Assembly (NCBI GenBank): GCA_910584865.1
Contig: CAJUCE010000050.1
Coordinates: 1-19,681 of the forward strand
DNA length: 19,681 bases
Source: an uncultured Acetatifactor sp.
GTDB lineage: Bacteria > Bacillota > Clostridia > Lachnospirales > Lachnospiraceae
Direction of reading: 5' to 3'
The notes beneath the pieces were generated by a model that was not told where the DNA came from, ran no database searches, and worked only from the letters and a program-made list of their open reading frames with translations. The position numbers and the translations under genes are program-made. This document shows positions 14,442 through 19,681 of this stretch, one piece after another (positions within the stretch are counted from its first letter, which is position 1; each line of letters opens with the position of its first letter).

Positions 14442-14563
14442 GTTTGCGGAACTGGAAATCAGCATACAGCGTCCAGAATGCCCGGAGAACTTGCAGACAG
14501 CTCTTTACGGCTGGAAGTTCTCCGCCCGTATTGGCATTCTGGATGCTGTTTGCGGAACTGGAA
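14442..14563. repeat. Intergenic palindrome flanked by 16-bp direct repeats
   Basis: GTTTGCGGAACTGGAA occurs at 14442-14457 and 14548-14563. Between the copies, outer arms of 17 nt (14466-14482 and 14533-14549) match at 16 positions. Inner arms CGGAGAACTT and AAGTTCTCCG (14483-14492 and 14515-14524) are perfect, with an 8-nt bulge on the right. The 22-nt loop can form a further CAGC/GCTG pair. It fills nearly the whole gap between operon genes 1 and 2 and has no T run, so it is not a standard terminator. A mobile or repetitive palindrome, or an mRNA-processing structure, would both fit. Confidence 0.75.
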
Positions 14564-14575
14564 TAGGAGAATCCA

Positions 14576-15769
14576 ATGAAACAGGTAAAATTAGGTATTA
14601 TCGGTATCGGAAATATGGGGAGTGCCCATTGCGGCAATATCCTGGATGGCAAAACTCCCGAAATTATCTTAACTGCAGTGGCAGATCTGCGCGAAAACAG
14701 GCGTGCATGGGCCTTAGGCAACCTTCCTGACAGCGTAGTCGTTTTCGAGGACGGAGACAGCCTGATTACTTCCGGTCTGTGCGACGCAGTCCTGATTGCC
14801 ACTCCCCATTATGAACACCCCAGACTGGCTATGCTGGCTATGGAGCACGGTCTGCATGTGATGTGCGAAAAGCCTGCCGGCGTATATACGAAGCAGGTTC
14901 GGGAAATGAATGAGGCCGCCGTCAAATCAGGCCGTGTCTTCGGCATGATGTTCAATCAGCGCACCAACTGCATCTACCGCAAGATGCATGAAATCGTCCA
15001 AAGCGGACAGTACGGCACACTGAAGCGCATGAGCTGGCTGATTACAGACTGGTATCGCAGCCAGGCTTACTACAATTCCGGCGGATGGCGCGCCACCTGG
15101 GACGGAGAAGGGGGCGGCGTATTGCTGAACCAGTGTCCCCACAATCTGGATCTGCTGCAGTGGATCTGCGGAATGCCCTCCCGCGTGCGCGCATTCTGCC
15201 ACAACGGAAAATGGCATCATATCGAGGTGGAAGACGATGTGACCGCCTATCTGGAATTTCCTAACGGCGCCACGGGTGTATTTGTAACCACCACAGCCGA
15301 TGCACCGGGCACCAACCGTCTGGAGCTCACGCTGGAAAGGGCAAAGCTGGTAGCGGAAAATAACGAACTGACACTATACGAACTGGAAATCAGTGAGCGG
15401 GAATACTGTTTCCAGACAACGGAGGGTTTCGAAAAACCTCCCTGTCATAAAACAGAGGTAGCTTTGGACGGTCAAAACCCGCAGCATATAGGTGTCCTGA
15501 ATTCCTTCGCCGGCGCTATTCTCCGAGGCGAGCCCCTTGTTGCGGACGGCACCGAAGGGATCCACGGCCTGGAACTTTCTAATGCCATGCATCTGTCCTC
15601 CTGGTTGGGAGAGACGGTTTCTCTTCCCATCGACGAGGATCTCTTCCTGGAAAAATTAAATGCGCTGCGTGCCACTTCCGTAAAAAAAGAAACGGTTCAG
15701 GAAGTCACTTTCGATACAAAGGGAAGCTACGGCAGCCAGAATACCATGAAAGGAAGTAATGGAAAATGA
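14576..15769 (+). CDS. Gfo/Idh/MocA family oxidoreductase (first)
   Basis: A 397-residue NAD(P)-dependent sugar or polyol dehydrogenase. AGGAGA lies 5 nt before the ATG. The Rossmann motif is GIGNMGSAH (residues about 10-18), followed by AVADL for the cofactor ribose. EKPAG (98-102) carries the conserved Lys, and GGGVLLNQCPHNLDLL (about 179-194) holds the catalytic His189 and Asp192; the first Asp of the usual DxGxH motif is Asn here, a common variant. The C-terminal half is the beta-sheet substrate domain. The C-terminal tail of about 35 residues is longer than in the second paralogue. Its last four bases overlap the start of the next gene (ATGA), showing translational coupling. The substrate is unknown; oxidation of a glycoside or inositol-like ring hydroxyl is the family expectation. 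Confidence 0.92.
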   Translation: MKQVKLGIIGIGNMGSAHCGNILDGKTPEIILTAVADLRENRRAWALGNLPDSVVVFEDGDSLITSGLCDAVLIATPHYEHPRLAMLAMEHGLHVMCEKPAGVYTKQVREMNEAAVKSGRVFGMMFNQRTNCIYRKMHEIVQSGQYGTLKRMSWLITDWYRSQAYYNSGGWRATWDGEGGGVLLNQCPHNLDLLQWICGMPSRVRAFCHNGKWHHIEVEDDVTAYLEFPNGATGVFVTTTADAPGTNRLELTLERAKLVAENNELTLYELEISEREYCFQTTEGFEKPPCHKTEVALDGQNPQHIGVLNSFAGAILRGEPLVADGTEGIHGLELSNAMHLSSWLGETVSLPIDEDLFLEKLNALRATSVKKETVQEVTFDTKGSYGSQNTMKGSNGK

Positions 15770-16800
15770 AATCCGCAATCGTAGGCTGCGGCAGCATCGC
15801 CCAGGTTCACGGCCGTGTACTGACCAATTGGATCGATACAAAACTGGTCGGTGCAGCTGACACAAATACCCGAAAAGCCGACGAATATGCCGCCGCCTGG
15901 CACACCAGAAGCTACACCTCCCTGGAGGAGATGCTTGAATCGGAGAAGCCGGATGTCCTCCATATCTGTACGCCACATTACCTCCATGTCCCCATGGCGG
16001 AATATGCGCTGGAACGCGGTATCCATGTCTTTATGGAAAAACCGCCTGCCATATCCTGGGGTCAGCTTGCCAGGCTGGAGCATGCCGTCCGGGATTCGCA
16101 GGCCAGCCTTGGTCTGTGTTATCAGAACCGTTTCAATCCCAGCGTCCAGGAAGCCAGACGCATTCTTTATTCCAAAGAGGCCGGACGCATTCTGGGTGCA
16201 AGAGGTCTGGTAACTTGGCACAGGGACGATGCTTATTATGCAGACAGCACCTGGCGGGGCGCTCTGACCACAGAGGGCGGCGGTGTATTGATCAATCAGG
16301 CAATCCACACCATGGATCTGCTTCACTATTTATTGGGAAAACCGATTTCCGTGGAGGCGTCCATGACCAATCATCATCTGAAACAGGTGATAGAAGTGGA
16401 GGACACCCTGGAAGCATATATTCGGTTTGAAGGAAATATCCATGCATCTTTCTATGCCACTACAGCCTATTGTGCCGATGTACCGCCGCTGATTGAAATC
16501 GCCTGTGAAAACTTGACTATCCGGATCGAAGACGTGGAACTGACCATCTTCTATCCGGACGGACGGCGGGAAAAGCCCGCGCTGAAGCATGAAGAGGCGC
16601 TGGGAAAAAGCTACTGGGGTACGGGGCATAAGGATTGTATCTGTGAATTTTACCGCTCACTGTGCAGAAAAGAGCCCTTTGAACTGAATCTGTCCGCCAT
16701 GGACGAGAGCATCCGACTGATGTTGGGAACCTATGAATCAGCCAGAAATCATAGAATCGTATTATTAAAAACATGTAGGGAGGAATCATATTATGAGTGA
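15766..16800 (+). CDS. Gfo/Idh/MocA family oxidoreductase (second)
   Basis: A 344-residue paralogue of the preceding enzyme. The Rossmann motif is GCGSIAQVHG (about 7-16), then GAADTN. EKPPA (91-95) and EGGGVLINQAIHTMDLLHYL (about 170-189, His181 and Asp184) hold the expected lysine and histidine. It starts within the stop of the previous gene (ATGA, 15766-15769). The overall divergence suggests the two do not act at the same step; they could oxidise and re-reduce successive intermediates or form a heteromer. Complete and cytoplasmic. Confidence 0.92.
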   Translation: MKSAIVGCGSIAQVHGRVLTNWIDTKLVGAADTNTRKADEYAAAWHTRSYTSLEEMLESEKPDVLHICTPHYLHVPMAEYALERGIHVFMEKPPAISWGQLARLEHAVRDSQASLGLCYQNRFNPSVQEARRILYSKEAGRILGARGLVTWHRDDAYYADSTWRGALTTEGGGVLINQAIHTMDLLHYLLGKPISVEASMTNHHLKQVIEVEDTLEAYIRFEGNIHASFYATTAYCADVPPLIEIACENLTIRIEDVELTIFYPDGRREKPALKHEEALGKSYWGTGHKDCICEFYRSLCRKEPFELNLSAMDESIRLMLGTYESARNHRIVLLKTCREESYYE

Positions 16801-17653
16801 AAACAGATCGAAACTGATGCGGTCTCAAATCAGCTGTTTTGCAGATGAAATAGCCGTGTCTCTGGATCGGCAGATCGCAGTATTACAGGATCTTGACATC
16901 CGTTGGATCGAACTGCGCAGCAGCGACGGAATCAGTGTAGCGGATTTTACTCCGGAATACGCCCGCCAGGTAAAAGAAAAGCTGGACAAGGCAGGTATCC
17001 GGGTATCCGCCATCGGTTCCCCCCTGGGAAAAATCGGCATCGATGAGGACTTCGTCTCCCATATGAAAACCTTCGACAAAATCACCCATCTGGCCAATGT
17101 ATTTGAGACGCCTTACATCAGAATCTTCAGCTTCTATCTTCCCGAAGGCAGAAAACCTGAAAGTTGCCGGGAACAGGTGATGCGCCGAATAGAACAGATG
17201 GTAAAAGAGGCTACACGCTGCAGAGTCATTCTCCTTCATGAAAATGAGAAACAGATCTATGGAGACAATGCTGCACGCTGCCAGGATCTGATGAACCATT
17301 TTGCAGGCGAGAATTTCCGCTGTACTTTTGATTTTGCGAATTTTATCGAATGTGACCAGGACACCATGGAAGCTTACAGCCTGCTGAAGCCCTACATTGA
17401 ATATGTCCATATCAAAGACGCACTGCATGAGACAAAGGAAATCGTACCAGCCGGCAAAGGGGACGGACAGCTCTCCGCAATCCTGCCGTTGTTGGAAGAA
17501 TCCGGCTATACGGGCTTTTTCAGCTTGGAGCCTCACCTCGCCAACTTCAGCGGGTTAAGCAAACTGGAGCAGAATGCAGCCCTGAGAGCAGAAAATGATA
17601 CGGAAAAAGCGTTTCGGCTGGCTTATCATTCCTTTATGGAGCTTCTCGGCTGA
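16793..17653 (+). CDS. Sugar phosphate isomerase/epimerase-type TIM barrel (second)
   Basis: A 286-residue TIM barrel overlapping the end of the previous gene by 8 nt; GGAGG lies about 9 nt before the ATG. It opens with SQISCFADEIAVSLDRQI and WIELRSSDGISV, typical of the xylose-isomerase-like family. The four metal ligands expected for the family can be followed: Glu150 (VILLHENEK), Asp180 (CTFDFANF), His206 (YVHIKDA) and Glu246 (FFSLEPH). It differs strongly from the operon's first barrel, so the two probably catalyse separate steps. No kinase, aldolase or transporter follows, so the operon seems to end here. No clear terminator follows; the 17654-17874 gap has only weak inverted repeats. 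Confidence 0.9.
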   Translation: MSENRSKLMRSQISCFADEIAVSLDRQIAVLQDLDIRWIELRSSDGISVADFTPEYARQVKEKLDKAGIRVSAIGSPLGKIGIDEDFVSHMKTFDKITHLANVFETPYIRIFSFYLPEGRKPESCREQVMRRIEQMVKEATRCRVILLHENEKQIYGDNAARCQDLMNHFAGENFRCTFDFANFIECDQDTMEAYSLLKPYIEYVHIKDALHETKEIVPAGKGDGQLSAILPLLEESGYTGFFSLEPHLANFSGLSKLEQNAALRAENDTEKAFRLAYHSFMELLG

Positions 17654-17681
17654 CTTTCGGACATTTCTAATCCCATACAAA

Positions 17682-17854
17682 AGGCGCGTCCTCATCCAAA
17701 GAAAGCAACTATGCATCATGTTTCGGAAGGTACGCGCCTGTTCTGATTATGTAATAAAACTTCAGCCGTCCCTGCTTCCGCAGAGACAGTGTCATATCGT
17801 TTTACCTGACGGGTATGGACGGATCTGCCTTTGAGCCGGCAAATCTCCTGCCGG
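17682..17854. other. Inverted repeats in the gap after the sugar operon
   Basis: AGGCGCGT (17682-17689) and ACGCGCCT (17732-17739) can pair around a 42-nt loop, and CCGGCA (17836-17841) pairs with TGCCGG (17849-17854). Neither has a proper T run. They lie between convergent genes and may end transcription weakly from either side. No gene is visible in this gap. Confidence 0.35.
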
Positions 17855-17874
17855 TTTCCGCAATCGTGTAAAAA

Positions 17875-18333
17875 TTATGTATGATATCCCCCATCCACAA
17901 TTTCCCTGATAATCCCTATTGATTGATCCGCGTCTTCCGGCGCTATTCCGATCACAAGCCTGTCTTCACATGTCAGATAACGCTGCATCACAATATCAAT
18001 CCCCTGTATCGACAGACTGGAAATAATCATACCGATTCTGCGGGATGTCATTTTCCCATTCTCCAGATACAGCAGCACAATATCCCCCTCTATGGAAATA
18101 TCGATCTGGCTTAGTCTCTCTTCTAGCAATTCAATAAACCGGCTTGCTTTTCCGCGCTCCGACTTTCTAATGACAATCGCAAGCCAGTCAATGTTAATTG
18201 CCATACATTCACATGGGATCTTACATTCCTCCAGCACCTCGAAGATTATTTGAATACTCTTCTTATCCCTTGCCAGTTTTCTTCGTTCAATTGTAATTCG
18301 GAACGCGGTTATCTTCTGAATCCTGTTTTTCAT
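17875..18333 (-). CDS. Stand-alone tandem ACT-domain protein resembling the aspartokinase C-terminus
   Basis: A 152-residue protein. The order of segments follows the regulatory half of clostridial aspartokinases: KITAFRITIERRKLARDK, IIFEVLEECKIPCECMAINIDWLAIVI, DISIEGDIVLLYLENGK, then RRIGMIISSLSIQGIDIVMQ and RLVIGIAPEDADQSIGIIREI. The kinase domain is absent; nothing upstream in frame encodes it, and a promoter (18454-18482) sits just before the gene. Known ACT pairs bind amino acids and dimerise, so this could be an amino acid sensor or a subunit for a separate kinase, as with the internally translated beta subunit of Bacillus subtilis aspartokinase II. The start at 18333 has only a weak GGGA ribosome site. 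Family resemblance is judged by eye. Confidence 0.62.
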   Translation of the reverse strand: MKNRIQKITAFRITIERRKLARDKKSIQIIFEVLEECKIPCECMAINIDWLAIVIRKSERGKASRFIELLEERLSQIDISIEGDIVLLYLENGKMTSRRIGMIISSLSIQGIDIVMQRYLTCEDRLVIGIAPEDADQSIGIIREIVDGGYHT

Positions 18334-18453
18334 TCATTGTCCCAGCTTTTCTCAACAGGCACGGCTGGCGCCTGCGCCAAAGCACCAATCGGCTTTATAT
18401 TTTATACCGCAAGTACCGGTATGCTATTGATACCTGCCTGCCAAACTTGTGCT

Positions 18454-18482
18454 AGTATATCATAAATTGCCGGAAAAATCAA
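18454..18482 (-). promoter_or_regulatory. Sigma-A-type promoter of the ACT-domain gene
   Basis: On the - strand TTGATT (18482-18477) and TATACT (18459-18454) are separated by 17 bp. The start would be near 18447, giving a ~114-nt leader. The leader contains a tight TGGCGC-AG-GCGCCA palindrome but no structure I recognise as a known riboswitch. Confidence 0.55.
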
Positions 18483-18530
18483 TAAAGGTATAAATTTCTG
18501 TATCAAAATCGAAAAAAATACCCCATCATA

Positions 18531-18720
18531 AACACACGCTTACTTTCTTGCTAAAATTTGTGTGCTACGTGGCAAAATTTAAGGCTATCGCCGACACCCC
18601 CTGCCAACGATAGCCCTTGATTTTACTGTTTTTCTTAGAATTTTCCTTCGCCGCTTCCTCAATGGAAACAGCCTTCAATTTTCGTGCCTTTTACAGTGAT
18701 TTGTGTGCTATGCGTGTGTT
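18531..18720. repeat. 190-bp segment with inverted ends, no gene
   Basis: AACACACGC (18531-18539) and GCGTGTGTT (18712-18720) are perfect 9-bp inverted ends; extending inward, 11 of 13 bases match. Inside are two direct copies of ATTTGTGTGCTA (18556-18567, 18699-18710) and a hairpin GGCTATCG/CGATAGCC (18583-18590, 18608-18615) with a 17-nt loop. No target-site duplication is visible. The stretch 18334-18755 holds no convincing gene. Confidence 0.4.
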
Positions 18721-18755
18721 ACGGAATCACATTATCAGCTATTTACAGCCACCTT

Positions 18756-19314
18756 TTACAAAGGCTTTCTTCCATGTATATTTTCAATAGCTTCGTTTTC
18801 CGGGTCAGAATCGCCTTGTATCGTATCCGAAAGCGTCAAGCTTCCGTCCTCTGCCAATGGAGTGTCCAGACTGCTCCCCTTGCGCATAAGTCTTCAATTT
18901 CCGTACTTCCGTATCAGGTATGCCAGTAAAGGCCACAATCTCCGCTATGCTTGGCTCTCTTCCCTGTTCTCTCCTTATTTTGTCGGCAGCTCTGCTGTAG
19001 TTTGTCAGTTTCTCCCTGATATTGAATAGAAGTCGGACAGTAGAACCGCATTTCACAATGTAATTCCGCACTGTTGTATAAATCCAGAAATGCGCATATG
19101 TCATAAAGCGCACTTGCTTTGATGATTCATAACGCTGTACTGCTTCCCATAACCCGAAATAGGCCTCCTGCAATAAATTCTCCATAGGCTCATAGGCTGC
19201 AAATGGCTTTATGAATTTCTTAATCAATAACAGATTGCTTTCATACAGCAACTGCATATACTCCGTTACAGAATAACCGTTCCTAATTTCAGAAACAATT
19301 TGCTCATTCGTCAT
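18756..19314 (-). pseudogene. Frameshifted and truncated sigma-70-family factor
   Basis: The first frame (start 19314, with TAGGTG 7-8 nt upstream) encodes sigma region 2: ENLLQEAYFGLWEAVQRYE, then VRFMTYAHFWIYTTVRNYI, followed by region 3 (REQGREPSIAEIVAFTGI). Near 18885 the similarity moves to the next frame, where GSSLDTPLAEDGSLTLSDTI follows, the usual region 3/4 linker. That frame stops at 18756 after PENEAIENIHGRKPL, before any region 4. So there are two lesions: a one-base shift and loss of the promoter -35-binding domain. Such factors are common on clostridial integrative elements, and this one is likely a leftover. The unshifted product would be 169 residues with a nonsense tail. Confidence 0.72.
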
Positions 19315-19360
19315 TGCAATACACCTACCCCTTTGCTATAATTAATGCAGAAGCAGGAAT

Positions 19361-19402
19361 AAAGAGAAGTCAGCCCACGAAAGCTACGGCTTCTCTTTTA
19401 TT
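19361..19402. terminator. Bidirectional hairpin terminator
   Basis: AAAGAGAAG (19361-19369) and CTTCTCTTT (19390-19398) form a 9-bp stem with a 20-nt loop, which holds an extra AGC/GCT pair. T-rich sequence follows on the + strand (TTTTATTTTC) and, more weakly, on the - strand. It separates the sigma remnant from whatever lies to the right. Confidence 0.6.
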
Positions 19403-19574
19403 TTCATAATTCCCTTTTTGCATATTTTAAAAATATTTGAGAATGGCAGCAGGATTAAGGCTTTTTGTGCTAGCCAGGAATTCAGCCTATTTAGAAGACC
19501 AGAACGCGCGTTCCGTATAAACCACCACCGGCCTTTTATTGTAAGCGTCAAATAAGATAGAGGATAGAAAAATA
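19403..19574. other. Gene-free stretch
   Basis: An AT-rich region without a supported gene. It contains a perfect 12-bp palindrome GAACGCGCGTTC (19502-19513) and the word TTGTGCTAG (19465-19473), also found at 18447-18455. Confidence 0.4.
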
Positions 19575-19607
19575 ACCACCAACCCTCTAGAATAAAAGGG
19601 CAGTGGT
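19575..19607 (-). terminator. Terminator of the partial right-end gene
   Basis: On the - strand ACCAC-TG-CCC (19607-19598) pairs with GGG-TTG-GTGGT (19585-19575) around a 12-nt loop, and TTATTTTTC follows. It starts directly at the stop codon of the partial gene at the window edge. Confidence 0.6.
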
Positions 19608-19681
19608 CATCGGCAGCGTTCCTGTATCATGGGATCCCATGGCAGATAGTCATCCAGATATTCCGGATTTTCAAGAAATGT
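19607..19681 (-). CDS. C-terminal end of an unidentified protein (partial)
   Basis: The - strand is open from the window edge to a TGA at 19609-19607, giving 24 residues that include NPEYLDDYLPWDP and end ERCR. The composition is protein-like (acidic and aromatic), and a terminator follows at once, so I read it as a real gene end. The family is not recognised. It could be a gene of the same decayed mobile element as the sigma remnant. Confidence 0.4.
   Translation of the reverse strand, partial: TFLENPEYLDDYLPWDPMIQERCR

Noticed and set aside
18334..18447. Lysine riboswitch in the leader of the ACT-domain gene
   Set aside because: The leader is only about 114 nt, shorter than the known lysine aptamer, and the expected multi-stem junction is not visible.
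18600..18695. Short - strand reading with KAVSIEEAAKENSKKNSK
   Set aside because: No ATG start and no ribosome site, and it crosses the hairpin of the 190-bp segment.
19487..19606. Open frame continuing after the stop of the partial right-end gene (…FDAYNKRPVVVYTERAF…)
   Set aside because: It looks protein-like, but it overlaps a terminator, has no proper start codon with ribosome site, and lies behind an in-frame stop. It might be the tail of a mutated gene; I could not decide.

Overview
The window looks like a chromosomal segment of a gut-type Firmicute of class Clostridia, most likely family Lachnospiraceae. The grounds are the conserved rho, rpmE, DUF1385/YqhQ, prmC, prfA order, a DUF4364 gene divergent from rho, AGGAGG-type ribosome sites and moderate GC. 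The genus cannot be named from the sequence alone.

Left part (1-3560): the last codons of a + strand gene (1-66), a rho-independent terminator, then a - strand cassette downstream of prfA. In transcription order it encodes (i) a 684-residue fusion of an ABC-2-type membrane domain to an M64-like zinc peptidase (HELGH), with a C-terminal membrane anchor; (ii) a membrane-anchored thioredoxin-fold protein (CGWC); (iii) the first ~35 residues of an ABC ATPase, which run into a strong palindrome and then stop; (iv) a small lipoprotein with a CASC thioredoxin-like motif. I read this as a surface peptidase/redox/transport module whose ATPase has been lost here. It is one of the two most unusual parts of the window.

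Centre left (3558-9517): housekeeping genes on the - strand: rho, rpmE with its own promoter and terminator, yqhQ, prmC and prfA. The rho promoter region faces a + strand DUF4364 gene, whose 3' end overlaps the convergent rarA by 9 bp.

Centre (9509-12492): - strand rarA, a small membrane protein, and a NYN-nuclease/double OST-HTH (LOTUS) protein with an extended -10 promoter and a ~150-nt structured leader.

Centre right (12550-17653): an AraC-family regulator (- strand) divergent from a four-gene + strand operon: TIM-barrel sugar isomerase/epimerase, Gfo/Idh/MocA oxidoreductase, a second Gfo/Idh/MocA oxidoreductase, and a second TIM-barrel protein. The last three genes overlap by 4 and 8 nt. 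The set suggests oxidation of a sugar or glycoside to a keto form, then isomerisation or elimination by the metal-dependent barrels. The divergent control region has a textbook AraC layout: TGCAATG boxes 21 bp apart, one over the araC -35 and the other at the operon -35 position. The araC leader carries a 19-bp tandem repeat. A 122-bp palindrome bounded by direct repeats lies between operon genes 1 and 2.

Right end (17654-19681): a free-standing protein resembling only the C-terminal double-ACT regulatory half of an aspartokinase, with a good promoter; a ~190-bp segment with 9-bp inverted ends; a frameshifted, truncated sigma-70-family gene; a bidirectional terminator; and the last 24 codons of an unidentified - strand gene. 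This end looks like the decayed edge of a mobile element. I saw no tRNA, rRNA, CRISPR array or intact transposase.
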